Shown here: positions 28,391 to 35,340 of the stretch, in pieces
Layout of the letters: each line of letters opens with the position of its first letter
Position numbering within the stretch: position 1 is the first letter of the stretch
Assembly: GCA_963682025.1 (NCBI GenBank)
Contig: OY821519.1
Location: 65,528,783 to 65,592,782 of the forward strand
Reading direction: 5' to 3'
From: Cordilura impudica
Lineage: Eukaryota; Arthropoda; Insecta; Diptera; Scathophagidae
DNA: 64,000 nucleotides
Translations under genes and position numbers: made by a program
Notes under the pieces: model-generated
Told to the model about the DNA's origin: nothing
Seen by the model: the letters and a program-made list of their open reading frames with translations, nothing else
Database searches by the model: none

Positions 28391-31300
28391 GCGTACGAGT
28401 TAAAAGAAAGAGTTTAATAAGGTAATTTTTAAAAATTGTTAAAATTAGATGAAATGAGCGTAATAAGAATTCGATATTTAATTTTATATAAAAAAAATGT
28501 AAAATTTTACATTTATGCAGCCAGAAAAGGCATTTGGGTTAAAAATGCATCTTTCGCAGAAATCGAATGCTTCTGGCTACGTAAAGAGCCCTTAATTCTC
28601 TGCGAAGATATGACTTTTCAAACTTAAAAACGAGAAGAAAATATTTAAAAATAATTAAATCAGCTATAAAAAATGAAGGATGAAGGTCCTTTGTGTTCTT
28701 TCGTGGATTTCACGTTACATGTTATTCTATTTTCATATTTCTGTAAGAAAATAAAATATTCAAATTCGCTTAAAGAATGAAACGAAATGATCTGGCTTCC
28801 GAAAGGTACAGACAGAAAATTTTGTATTAACTATTTACACGTACGTCATTGGTGTAGTTTACAGGAGCAGTAAATTTTTACCTGTATTGTAGTAATTTTA
28901 CTCGACTATACTATACCCTATACCAGAGGTGGGGAACCTGTGGGCTTAAGGCTACATGTGGCCTTTTTGAATTTCTTATGTGGCCTCGACGATTATTCTA
29001 GTTTTTTAGCTACTTGATATTCAAATACACACAATTAAAAATATTTCATATATTTATGGTCGCCCTATTTTCTCTTCTATTGGAAATCAATTGTTTGACA
29101 TATATTTTGTTCTCTTTGTTTTGACTATGATTTGACATATTACATTTTGGATTGTTCACTTCGTTCTCGTCAAGGTCATTAGTGAAATCATAATTGTTTT
29201 AATACACTTATCCTTAATTTTTTTTTAACACAATGTCATAGATAAGAAAATTAAATGAACTAAGTAGAAATTTACATTCCGAATGGGAGTTGGATTTTTC
29301 TTTATTTTTGTCAAAGAGAAAATGAACAAGTAAGAAAATTATAGTCGGTCTAGACCGACTATACGATACCCTATACCATGCGTTTAGAGACCCTATCTCC
29401 TAGGCCCAACTAATTAGATACAGAAAATAAGCATAAACCAATTTTGAGTGGCATTTTTATTAATTTTTTTGGCTGCAGATATGAAAAAGTTCATATCGGA
29501 TGCTATGTCTGTATGGGGACTAGGTCCAAAAATGGACCGATCTTGACCATGGTTCGTAAAGCCTCTTGTATTTTGGGAAAATATATACAAACAAAATTTG
29601 AGATGAATCAGTGCAATATTTTTGTTTTTTGATAGATTTAAGTGAAGATCGGGAAGCAGCTCTATATGGGGCCTATGACTAAGAGTTGTCCCATAGGGAT
29701 CGTTTTTGGACTATTCATTAATGGATGTAATAAACACATACAAACCCAATTTGACTAAGATCTATACGACAATTTGGATCTTATGTCAATTTATGTCGAT
29801 TTTATAGGGGTCATTTGTATGGGGGCTAGGTCTGAACATGGACCGATTCTCACCAATTTCAATAGCGTTCATCCCATGGCCAATGAAAGATTAAATACCA
29901 AATTTCATCGAAATATATTCATATTTGCGATCTGCAGTTTGATTACAAACTTTACATGGACACACAGACGGACGGACGGACGGACGGACATTGTTAAATC
30001 AACTCAAAAAGTGATTCTGATTCGATCGGTATAATTAAAGATGGGTCCAGGTCAAATATTTTTGGTTGTTACAAACAGCAGCACAAAGTCATTATACCCA
30101 AACCACATAGTGGTATAGGGTATAAAAACGAAAACGCACTATTTGACTCATTAAGATCATACATATTTCAGTTTAGAAAGAGAAACTAGTCAAGCTGTTC
30201 TTGAAAAGTTGAAAAAAAGGAAAGCTCAACAACAGGTGACTTTTGTTGCTTTTTAAAGAAAACTACAATTAATGTTATCTACAAGGTAGCGCAAACCATT
30301 TAGTGACATCGAAATATTTAAGAAAGGCATTGTTGAAGCAGTGAGTACGTTAGATTCCTACAAAGTTGAAAAATATAAACAATTGCCTCTTTCTAGAAGA
30401 ACTATCACACATCGGCAGCACGAATTAGCTGAAAATGTAACGAAGAAACTTTGCACAATTATAGAAAATGGAAAACTTTATTTTTATTATTTTTTATAAA
30501 AAATAAAAAATCTTATTTTCGATCTTTTTAATGATTGAGTTTGGAACTATTCAGGCTCAAGATCAAATGTTGTTACTTTAAATAAAGCAAAAACATTGGC
30601 ACATTAGTTTAAAAAAATTGATCTATATTCTGCATGACAGGTTATACAGCTGTTTCGGGAAGAGTCACCAACCCTCATCAGTAATCAAAAGCATATATAG
30701 GTTGCTGAAAACAACCAAATGAGAATTCAAGCAAAAGTGTTACTATTTAAGCCTCTTCCAATATAACAAATTAAAATATAGAACAACTTTGAAACAAATA
30801 TGTTTGTATACGAGTACACATTGCATACTACAATATACATGTTTGTTTTTGTCTTCAAAAAACAAGAAAAACAATTTGTTTTTGCTAAGCTTAGACTTAG
30901 CGTTAATGGCGTGCCCTCCGTATTTTTATACCCTATACTACTATGTGGTTTGGGTATAATGACTTTGTGCTGCTGTTTGTAACAACCAAAAATATTTGAC
31001 CTAGACCCATCTTTAATTATACCGATCGAATCAGAATCGCTTTCTGAGTTGATTTAACAATGTCCGTCCGTCCGTCCGTCTGTGTGTCAATGTAAAGCTT
31101 GTAATCAAACTGCAGGCCGCAAATATGAATATATTTTGATGAAATTTGGTATATAAGATTTTATCGGCCATGGGAAATTGAAATTGGTGAGAATCGGTCC
31201 ATGTTCAGACCTAGCCCCCATACAAATTACCCATATGAAATCGACATAAATTGCCGTAAGATCCAAATTGTCATATAGATCTTAATCAAATTGGGTTTGT

Positions 31301-33851
31301 ATGCGTTCATTACATCCACTAATGAGTAGTCCAAAAATGATCCCTTTGACCCCATATAGAGCTGCTTCCCGATCTTCACTTAAATCTATTAAAAAGCAAA
31401 AATATTGCACTGATTCTTCTAAAATTTTGTTTGTACATATTTTTGCAAAATACAAGAGACTTTACCAAACATGATCAGGATCGGTCCATTTTTGGACCAA
31501 GTCCCTTTATAGATATAGCATCCGATATGAACTTTTTCATATCTGCAGCCAAAAAAAATTAATAAAAATCCCACTCAAATTTGGTTTTTGCTTATTTTCA
31601 ATGTCCAGTTAGTTGGGCCTAAGAGATAGGGTTTCTAAACGCATGGTATAGGGTATCGTATAGTCGGTCTAGATCGACTATAATTTTCTTACTTGTTATA
31701 TCTATCCTATACCACTATGTGGTTTTGGGTATAATGACTTTGTGCTGCTGTTTGTAACAACCAAAAATATTTGACCTAGACCCATCTTTAATTATACCGA
31801 TCGAATCAGAATCACTTTTTGAGTTGATTTAACAATGTCCGTCCGTCCGTCCGTCCGTCTGTGTGTCCATGTAAACCTTGTAATCAAACTACAGATCGCA
31901 AATATGAATGTATTTTGATGAAATTTTGTATATAAGCTTTTATCGGCCATAGAATGAATGCTATTGAAATTGGAGAAATTCGGCCCATGTTCAGACATAG
32001 TCCAATAGAAATGACACCTATGAAATCGGCATAAATTGCCATAAGATCCAAATTATCATATAGATCTCAGTTAAATTGTGTTTGTATGTGTTTATTAATT
32101 CCATTAATCAGTAGCCCAAAAATAATCCCTATAGGACAATTCTTAGTCATAGGCCCCATATAGAGCCGCTTTCCGATCTTCACTTATTGAGGAATCGGAT
32201 ACTCTTGATATTCTAGGCATGAGAATTCAATGTGATGTTCGTTGGAACGAGCATGTTTTGCAACTCAATTGTCGAAAGAAGCATTCAAGTGTCTTGGTTT
32301 TCTAAAACGGTGTATAAATTACCTCACTCCTTCTAATGTCCTTAAAATCTATACCACTTACATGCGACCGAAAATGGAATACAATTCCCATATATGGGCA
32401 GGAGCTTCAAAGTCTATTTTGGAGCTACTGGACCATGTGCAAAGGAGGGCGTTGGCGCTAATCAATGACGGTAGGGTATCCAACTTCTATTGATTCATTG
32501 GAACATCGTGGAATGTGGGTTGTGTAGCACTGTTCTGTAGATATTACCATGTGAAATGTTCTTCTGAGATTAGCGAACTTATTCCAAGTGCTCGAGTTTC
32601 GGTTCGCTTACCCGCTTCTCTAGTAGATCACATCCGTTTGTAGTCTATTATCCAGTTGACCGCACAACGCATTATAGAGAGAATTCGTTTATCAGTCGAA
32701 CTAGCCGTATGTGGAATAAATTCCCCGCAGAGGTCTTTCCTGACAGTTATAATCTAATAAAATTTAAGTAAAATATCCACAAACACTACTCCCTCTATCT
32801 TCCTTCCCATAATCTATTTTCCTGAAATCAACACAATGCACTGCATTTGTAGGGGCCATCCCCTGAGTGTTGGTTAACAAAAAAATAAAAAATTTAAGTG
32901 GCTTTACCAGATATGGTCTGGATCGGTCCATTTTTCGACCTAGTCCCCATATAAATATAGCACCTGATATAAACTTTTTCATATCTGCAGCCAAAAAAAT
33001 TAATAATAATGCCACTCAAATTTGGTTTATGCTTATTTTCTATATCCAATTAGTTGGACCCAAGAGATCTCTAAACCATGGTATAGAGTATCGTGTAGTC
33101 GGGCTAGACCGACTATAATTTTCTTACTTTTTTTTATTGTTATATTATTTGTTCTTACAAGATGGTAGTTGTTTTTAAATAGTTATAAATAACAAAATTT
33201 TGAGTTATTTTCATTAAGAATGTATCTAACGTCTTTTTAACTGCCATGTATTAGTTTAAACTGTCATTTGTACCTGCAAAATGACTTGAGTTTACGTACT
33301 AATATTTTCTAAAGACCCATTCTATTACATTAAGTGGTCCATGGTCTAACATGTTGTTGTCAAAAGAATACAAATAACTTGTATTTTGATTAAACTTTTT
33401 ATCGCCAACAATTTGAAGTAGCGTGGGAAATGTTTAAAATCTTACAAATTACATTGTTCGTTAAATCAGTTGTTTCTTCTCCAATAACACTAATTTAATT
33501 TTCGGATTTTAGAACCAATAAGTTAGGTTTCCTGATTTTTTTTTTTATAAAGATATTACGATCAAAAAACTATAACACAATAATATTTGTGTAGGTCTTT
33601 GTAAGATTCTGTAGAACCGCACAGAATACGTTGACTTGTTTTAAAATCATTTTAAAATTAATGCAATTAGTTTGTTTTGTATAAATGTAAGTAATCAACA
33701 TACCTGTCGCAATATTGCATAGAAGACGTCAAGATGTGAGTTTAGGTTGATGCCATTTGGGCCTTGTAGGCTTTGTGCTTCGTCGCATTCTCTTTGTTCG
33801 TCGAATACGTCCAATTGTACAATAATATCTCCTACACTTTGTGCAACTTTT
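3490..33851 (-). CDS. form3: INF2-type formin, 11 exons, 5' end not found
   Basis: Formins nucleate and elongate unbranched actin filaments; INF2-type members can also sever and depolymerise them. Exons (high to low): 33704-33851, 18183-19015, 9209-9403, 9038-9138, 8727-8976, 8274-8653, 6478-6801, 6223-6415, 6019-6152, 5746-5940, 3490-5681. All boundaries are AG/GT and all phases agree (4945 coding bases, 1647 residues plus stop). Domains in order: end of DID (QLDVFDEQ), a linker resembling INF2 (VPFLSVLQHLL), poly-proline FH1, FH2 (LNWGKI, GNFLNSGG, KLTDIRANKPGMNL), a DAD-like segment (DDLMEFLR between Arg-rich runs), then a long low-complexity tail. The order and linker fit INF2/form3 better than Dia, DAAM, FRL, Capu or Fhos. 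The first base of the 33851 exon completes a codon begun in an unseen exon. The symbol comes from recalled similarity, not a database search. Confidence 0.88.
5746..5940 (-). CDS. form3: form3 exon: acidic/Thr-Asn linker
   Basis: It encodes ERKLDTLPEEKFVPTTPN, an Asn/Thr-rich run and YPDWKPSKTLDTDVE. Acceptor TTTTTAG, donor GCAG/GTATG. No domain recognised; identity rests on phase continuity with both neighbours. Confidence 0.82.
6019..6152 (-). CDS. form3: form3 exon: WRQKIETWLQ helix
   Basis: It encodes ISREWRQKIETWLQSN followed by a very charged stretch (DEKQDEEYKRKRRLVNINRR). An amphipathic or coiled-coil helix is likely; no named domain was recognised. Acceptor ATTTTAG, donor ACAG/GTGGGT. 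Confidence 0.82.
6223..6415 (-). CDS. form3: form3 exon: basic linker after DAD
   Basis: It encodes DRSWARRARSGSSSRKR, then an acidic-to-proline linker (ASPLPINT, PLSPNNGEIG). The acceptor TTTATAG is good. The donor AG/GTTGGT is weak but is the only one that keeps phase with the 6152 exon, so regulated or alternative splicing here is possible. Confidence 0.8.
6478..6801 (-). CDS. form3: form3 exon: DAD-like segment
   Basis: Low-complexity Ser/Asn/Pro sequence leads to MRRRRSRVLAEEDDLMEFLR at about 6530-6600. DDLMEFL resembles the DAD/WH2 core that in formins binds back to the DID to autoinhibit, or binds actin. That role is inferred from position and motif only. Acceptor ACTTAG, donor TTGG/GTAAGA. 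Confidence 0.88.
7365..8222 (+). pseudogene. LINE 3' fragment with RNase H (R1/LOA-like)
   Basis: Broken frames on the plus strand read in LINE order: ALRTTASDAVNILLHI, an RNase H start (TD-SKL--HVGF-VFSK), YCDNQAAVRSL, WVPGHRE, then a C-terminal Cys/His-like end (ENMEHFF-YWPALSRIRLR, LLNDLSELSHVEITHLQNF). Many stops and frameshifts make it a pseudogene. It is a 5'-truncated copy in the form3 intron 6802-8273, opposite in sense to the host gene, ending about 50 bp from the 8274 exon. Confidence 0.75.
8274..8653 (-). CDS. form3: form3 exon: end of FH2 and coiled coil
   Basis: It encodes the last FH2 helices (MRLKLADFFCEDPSSF, FKIFQSFCDKFKQAVKEN) and a charged Glu/Gln/Arg helix (ERRQQLEEQAILRQKQREEQ) that is probably a coiled coil. 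Donor TATG/GTGAGT. About 50 bp downstream in the intron lies the end of a sense-opposed LINE fragment (7365-8222). Confidence 0.92.
8727..8976 (-). CDS. form3: form3 exon: FH2 core (GNFLNSGG)
   Basis: It holds the most conserved FH2 stretch: VLYIVVVAGNFLNSGG, then GVKLSSLTKLTDIRANK and PGMNLIHFVAIQAEK. These helices form the lasso/post region that closes the FH2 dimer around actin. Acceptor CCACAG, donor AA/GTATGT. Confidence 0.93.
9038..9138 (-). CDS. form3: form3 exon: FH2 (YKLRIESMLLKEEF)
   Basis: A short exon encoding the FH2 segment HYKLRIESMLLKEEF and NAMIEAGD, equivalent to CYQLRIECMLLCE in INF2. Acceptor CTTAG, donor G/GTAAGC. It is flanked by introns of only about 60-70 bp, normal for flies. 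Confidence 0.88.
9209..9403 (-). CDS. form3: form3 exon: FH2 (NEDIVQLI to LLMEVP)
   Basis: It encodes YNSNEDIVQLIHTG, then KLRGLLKILPEVDEI and AEKFLLLLMEVP, matching the FH2 knob/linker helices that in INF2 read SNEEVAAMI and LLKLLPEKHEI. Acceptor TTTTTAG; donor CA/GTACG, phase 2 at both ends. The low end abuts an A-rich run in the next intron. Confidence 0.9.
10109..10903 (-). repeat. Mini-me/DINE-1-like (GTCY)n element
   Basis: A near-complete copy in the form3 intron. From high to low it has the palindrome-bearing terminus (one mismatch at 10868-10891), a central body and a (CCGT)n array at 10244-10272, ending at the 'ccactatgtggt' terminus. Plus is defined as starting from the palindrome end. 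Fly mini-me/DINE-1 elements are known for internal GTCY microsatellites, so the family name is likely but untested. Confidence 0.7.
11231..14075 (+). mobile_element. Unclassified DNA transposon with ~350-450-bp TIRs
   Basis: Both ends are long inverted repeats: CACTGTGGAACAAATTCAGG at 11231 and its complement ending at 14075. The repeat continues inward to about 11583 on the left and 13628 on the right. The left arm lacks about 90 bp that the right arm keeps. It is flanked by TTA on both sides (11228-11230, 14076-14078), a likely 3-bp target duplication. A CACTG terminus with a 3-bp duplication suggests CACTA/CMC; TTA would also suit Harbinger. The encoded protein settles neither. Confidence 0.8.
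11674..13472 (+). pseudogene. Broken ORFs of the long-TIR transposon
   Basis: Frames read in order: DPILVTQNQLDGIVANL, then a duplicated block containing TAYRKRQKELE and FAYCNDIEKLM, RLFIDSS, YNEHQWRICCDLK, YTCFLCDWDSRYG, LSLLHIKL, IQEGVVNGPDIRKLM, NYRQSVANMLAAF, KIHLLHQHLDQ and DEQGERYHQ. Frame shifts occur near 12120, 12300-12370 and 13130; a stop lies at 12940-12942. The last part is very acidic. I recall widespread uncharacterised arthropod proteins with the same motif order, usually thought to be transposon-borne; the catalytic residues are not known to me. Confidence 0.65.
14277..14650 (-). mobile_element. Non-autonomous Helitron, inverted partner
   Basis: On the minus strand it starts TCTATAATA, ends CTAG, and has a short hairpin (CTCGAA/TTCGAG type, one stem base changed here) 12 nt before the end. 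TC start, 3' hairpin and CTRR end are the Helitron signature. It lies head-to-head with 15093-15447 inside the dispersed repeat also seen at 1-735. Confidence 0.75.
14735..16150 (-). repeat. Dispersed repeat, inverted relative to 1-735
   Basis: Outside the Helitron, this DNA is an inverted, diverged copy of 1-735, including the GGAACGCC-type block near 14740 and several CTACTCACATTAATA sub-units (15510-15990). It carries runs of 'gatttttg' periodicity at 14860-15060. Confidence 0.55.
15093..15447 (+). mobile_element. Non-autonomous Helitron (355 bp)
   Basis: Starts TCTATAATATTAATAGGC, contains the family body (GTTGCTACTAACACATACAT), the hairpin CTCGAATTTCGAG and ends CTGCTAG followed by T, as expected for A^T insertion. 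No ORF. Confidence 0.8.
16511..17455. mobile_element. Small DNA transposon with ~45-bp TIRs
   Basis: The ends are inverted repeats: ATGGGGCGTTTCATGT at 16511 and its complement ending at 17455, extending through AAAACCGATGTCTTCCGATC. A minus-strand frame (17109-17357) encodes a basic C-terminal-like piece with GTAQYHAFIPLVDGR; I have a vague memory of similar tails in insect transposon proteins but cannot name the family. A perfect 20-bp tandem duplication sits at 16911-16950. The target duplication is ambiguous because the flanks are ATAT. Confidence 0.6.
18183..19015 (-). CDS. form3: form3 exon: linker, FH1 and start of FH2
   Basis: The exon opens with VADTPQEVPFLSVLQHLL. A Cys-containing linker (CQNC) follows, then FH1 at about 18601-18770 with two runs of seven prolines and a PPAPPPIPG-type run. 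FH1 binds profilin-actin and feeds it to the FH2 ring. FH2 begins near 18505 with MKTLNWGKIP and continues through LNVNIFLKQFK. The donor is GG/GTAAGT (phase 2). The antisense strand is also open here because poly-proline codons read as poly-glycine; that frame is a shadow. Confidence 0.92.
19160..19182. repeat. (AACTA)n microsatellite
   Basis: Four to five tandem copies of aacta in the form3 intron just upstream (gene sense) of the FH1 exon. Confidence 0.7.
19449..20122 (+). repeat. Mini-me-like element, 5' truncated
   Basis: Shares the family body, with (GACG)n at 20013-20040 followed by the 'agtgattctgagtcgatcggta' region. It lacks the palindrome terminus and stops inside the last family segment, where the LINE at 20130 begins. 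Confidence 0.65.
20130..22385 (+). pseudogene. RTE-like LINE: endonuclease plus broken RT
   Basis: The order is that of an APE-endonuclease LINE: ITARFHSKIRNITIVKC, GDILICIGDLSAKVG and GRHSVGVRNANGQ (20150-20430), then SDHHLVTI near 20604. RT motifs follow: FRSNRSC, FVDYTTAFDS (21770-21800) and GVRQGCLLSP (21945-21975). A C-terminal segment holds KWKWFGHTLRKEPDEICRQA and RKPGRP. The catalytic YADD motif is absent: sequence runs from LEDLD directly into the post-RT region, so the palm was deleted. Frameshifts and stops (20526, 20871, 21207, 21937) break it further. The 3' end is a gaagaagaa-type tail. Confidence 0.75.
22390..23245 (+). pseudogene. hAT transposase remnant, C-terminal part
   Basis: Broken frames resemble the C-terminal half of hAT transposases of the kind domesticated in vertebrate ZBED/FAM200 genes: CLVRWLSVSNVLAKFFNL near 22440, FFTDIFHNIQSLNLSL near 22580-22620, and AITDDHPNFKWLTAKMDNI near 23160. 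Many stops. It follows the LINE tail directly, and the N-terminal counterpart of this family lies at 30165-30490. Confidence 0.55.
23327..23679 (+). mobile_element. Non-autonomous Helitron (353 bp)
   Basis: Starts TCAATAATATTAATAGGC, has the family body, the hairpin CTCGAATTTCGAG and ends CTGCTAG before a T run. No ORF. Confidence 0.78.
23804..24260 (+). mobile_element. Helitron, longer subfamily, 3' end lost
   Basis: Starts TCTATAATATTAATAGGC 125 bp after the previous copy and follows the longer subfamily (shared with 56723-59726), including CTACCAATTCACA-type and AATGGAATTTAATGAATTT segments. It has no hairpin/CTAG end before the mini-me copy begins near 24264. Confidence 0.6.
24264..24684 (-). 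repeat. Mini-me-like element with internal deletion
   Basis: Has the 'ccactatgtggt' terminus, a short (CCGT)n run at 24404-24416 and the body to about 24640, then jumps to the palindrome end (gtctagaccgactat) at 24650. The middle third is missing. Confidence 0.65.
24700..26640. other. Gene-free intronic AT-rich stretch
   Basis: No coding similarity, terminal repeats or RNA gene recognised on either strand. Confidence 0.5.
26655..26945 (-). pseudogene. mariner transposase fragment
   Basis: The minus strand reads EVFWNACGDIHIDDFEKDK and TIAGEYYSQLLARLDIDL, then degraded matches to the mariner catalytic region (HPAYSP-type block near 26690). In mariners this is FWD-G--FIDYL-KG-TI-G-YY--LL. Only this internal part survives; it is joined to a mini-me fragment at 26950. 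Confidence 0.65.
26950..27275 (-). repeat. Mini-me-like fragment
   Basis: Contains a short 'gttcgtctgtgtatccatg' block and a degraded palindrome terminus (gtcagtctagattgattg) near 27238-27260. The body between them is mostly deleted. Confidence 0.55.
27350..28425. repeat. Element with eight ~115-bp tandem units and short TIRs
   Basis: About eight head-to-tail units, each with several GTGCGTGACTA sub-repeats, a GTTAATCTTT block and a CAGATCGATCGGAT block. The array ends in (GACA)n at 28361-28388. Outside it are inverted ends: TTATTAAAACTCTTTC at 27367 and its near-complement at 28405-28420. A four-unit relative with the same left end lies at 40674-41170. Non-coding; probably a transposable element carrying a minisatellite. 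Confidence 0.7.
28893..30500 (+). mobile_element. hAT 5' part, split by a mini-me insertion
   Basis: CAGAGGTGGGGAACCTGTGG at 28923 has the form of a hAT terminal repeat and follows a mini-me terminus fragment (28893-28922). Next comes an N-terminal piece (IRKLNELSRNLHSEWELDF, about 29237-29295). The mini-me copy 29327-30125 interrupts, and the frame resumes with INVIYKVAQT, FSDIEIFKKGIVEAVSTLD, LPLSRRTITHR and ENVTKKLCTII (30260-30475). No 3' terminus was found. Probably the same family as 22390-23245. Confidence 0.55.
29327..30125 (+). repeat. Mini-me/DINE-1-like element, near complete
   Basis: Begins AACAAGTAAGAAAATTATAG. A perfect 24-bp palindrome (TATAGTCGGTCT plus its complement) lies at 29340-29363, (GACG)n at 29967-29988, and the end is the complement of 'ccactatgtggt'. 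It sits inside hAT-derived DNA and is the best-preserved plus copy in the window. Confidence 0.75.
30927..31695 (-). repeat. Mini-me/DINE-1-like element
   Basis: A near-complete copy in the opposite orientation to 29327-30125: 'ccactatgtggt'-type end at 30937, (CCGT)n at 31063-31080 and a near-perfect palindrome at 31659-31682. The next copy starts immediately afterwards, head to tail. Confidence 0.72.
31697..33130 (-). repeat. Mini-me copy interrupted by LINE sequence
   Basis: Starts within a few bases of the previous copy. Family sequence runs from 31700 to about 32190 with (CCGT)n at 31839-31858, is interrupted by a non-family block to about 32875, and resumes to a palindrome-like end near 33093-33116. 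Confidence 0.68.
32210..32790 (+). pseudogene. LINE 3' fragment inside mini-me
   Basis: Reads AFKCLGFLKRCINYLTPSN, YTTYMRPKMEYNSHIWAG and LELLDHVQRRALALIND, the region C-terminal to the RT palm in Jockey/CR1-like LINEs. LEHRGMW follows in another frame and further shifted motifs continue to about 32780 (FRFAYPLL, WNKFP). Frameshifts and stops show it is dead. Confidence 0.7.
33131..33703. other. Intronic stretch beside the DID exon
   Basis: AT-rich and free of recognisable repeats or coding sequence; it is the intron flank at the 3' (low-coordinate) side of exon 33704-33851. Confidence 0.5.
33704..33851 (-). CDS. form3: form3 exon: C-terminal end of DID/FH3 region
   Basis: This exon encodes about 49 residues including VGDIIVQLDVFDEQ and LNSHLDVFYAILRQ, the helices that close the armadillo-like inhibitory domain of INF2-type formins. 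The acceptor is TTTACAG on the minus strand and the donor is CAG/GTATG. It enters with one base finishing a codon and leaves in phase 0, matching the VADTPQ start of the 19015 exon. It lies alone between a 14.7-kb intron and repeat-rich upstream DNA, so only its phase and protein similarity identify it. Confidence 0.85.
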
Positions 33852-35160
33852 CTGTAAATGTAAAACAAATAAATAAATAAATTAAGTAATGATTAAAATC
33901 AATTTAAATAACATAGAGATCATAATGCCCAGCAATATTTGTTGTTTCTATAAACTCTATAAACTAGTTCAAAATTAGAAAAATGGCAACTTTATAACAT
34001 TTCTATGTATCATTTCTTTTTAGAAATTATTTAATTTTTGTGAAAAACTAAGGCCAAAACCATGGAAAATGCTTTTCTTTATAATTGGACTAGAATTGGT
34101 ACAGCTACAAAGGGAATCTTCCTAATTCTATGTTTATTTTATTCTTCATTGTACTCTTAATATACAACATTTTTTAATTATATTAAAATATTTTAGATGC
34201 CGAACTTCTGAGAAGAAAATAATTCCTTGGGTCCACGTTTTGTATTTGTTCTGCTTTGCATGGAAAAATTTAAATTTTCGAAAGTCACCACAAAAGCTTT
34301 AAAATTTAAAATTTTTTGTTATATATTATAAAAATGAGTGCGTCAGAAAAGGTTCTGAACTAGTTATCTTGAACTACAGTTTTTAATTCTACTCATAATA
34401 ACGTTTGCTAACGGAACTTGTTTTTGAATTACTTTACTGGATTTGTGGCCTTAGTAGCTAATGCTCAAAAAACCGCTAACTATATATTGATTTATTACTA
34501 TAAAAAAAACTACTTCAAGGTGAAACCGTTTCCTAAAAAGTTTGCTGGGCAGTCACGTAATAAAAACAATAATTTATTTAATTTTTATGTGTTTTATTAG
34601 AAAAATTACAAGAATAAAAAAACGACAGACAATTTATTACACCTAATCGCTTGTAAGTTATAAATGTCAATTTAAATGGTCATGTTATGGTAGAAATATT
34701 TTGTTTTCACTGTGAAGTAAATAAAGCAAACATATTTTCAAATGGCTGAACGGAATTTTAATTATATTTGAAAATCTAAGAGATGGTGATTTGAAATCCA
34801 TTAACACAGATTTATTGATAGCTTGAGAATCATTTTTAAATATTGGAAATACCAAGCGAATAGTTTTGACAACCCAATTCTTAAAAAAATCAACCAATAT
34901 GTTTACAAACTACTATGTAGTATTTGCCTTCTAGACACATCCACACAACTCTGCAAAAATTTTCTATGTGCAAAATTTATTTCATTTCTCATCATATTCT
35001 CATTTCGATGTATTTATATAACGGAACGCTTTCGGTTTAGATCCTGCAGAAAATCGTTTTTTGTTTAAGATACTGAAGTTATATGTTATCAAACCTTGTG
35101 GTAATGCTACTTTAAAAAAAACCTGGCACAAAACCAAATCGAGAGTGATTTTTGTCAGTT
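33852..35160. other. Unannotated stretch upstream of the DID exon
   Basis: AT-rich. I looked for further DID exons on the minus strand and found none I could support. Confidence 0.5.
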
Positions 35161-35164
35161 TTTA

Positions 35165-35340
35165 TACCCCTATACCACTATGTGGTCAGGTTATAATGAC
35201 TTTGTGCTGATGTTTGTAACTACCAAAAATATTTGACCTAGACCCATCTTTTATTATACCGATCGACTTTCTTCGTCGATTTAGCGATGTCCGTCGACAG
35301 TCTGTCCGTCCGTTACTCTGTCTGTCTGTGTGTCCATTAG
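35165..35340 (-). repeat. Mini-me-like terminal fragment
   Basis: Only the 'ccactatgtggt' end, the ATTTGACCTAGACCCATCTT block and a GTCY-rich run (35289-35331) remain. Unrelated DNA follows, 35340-36273, into which the Transib inserted. Confidence 0.6.
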
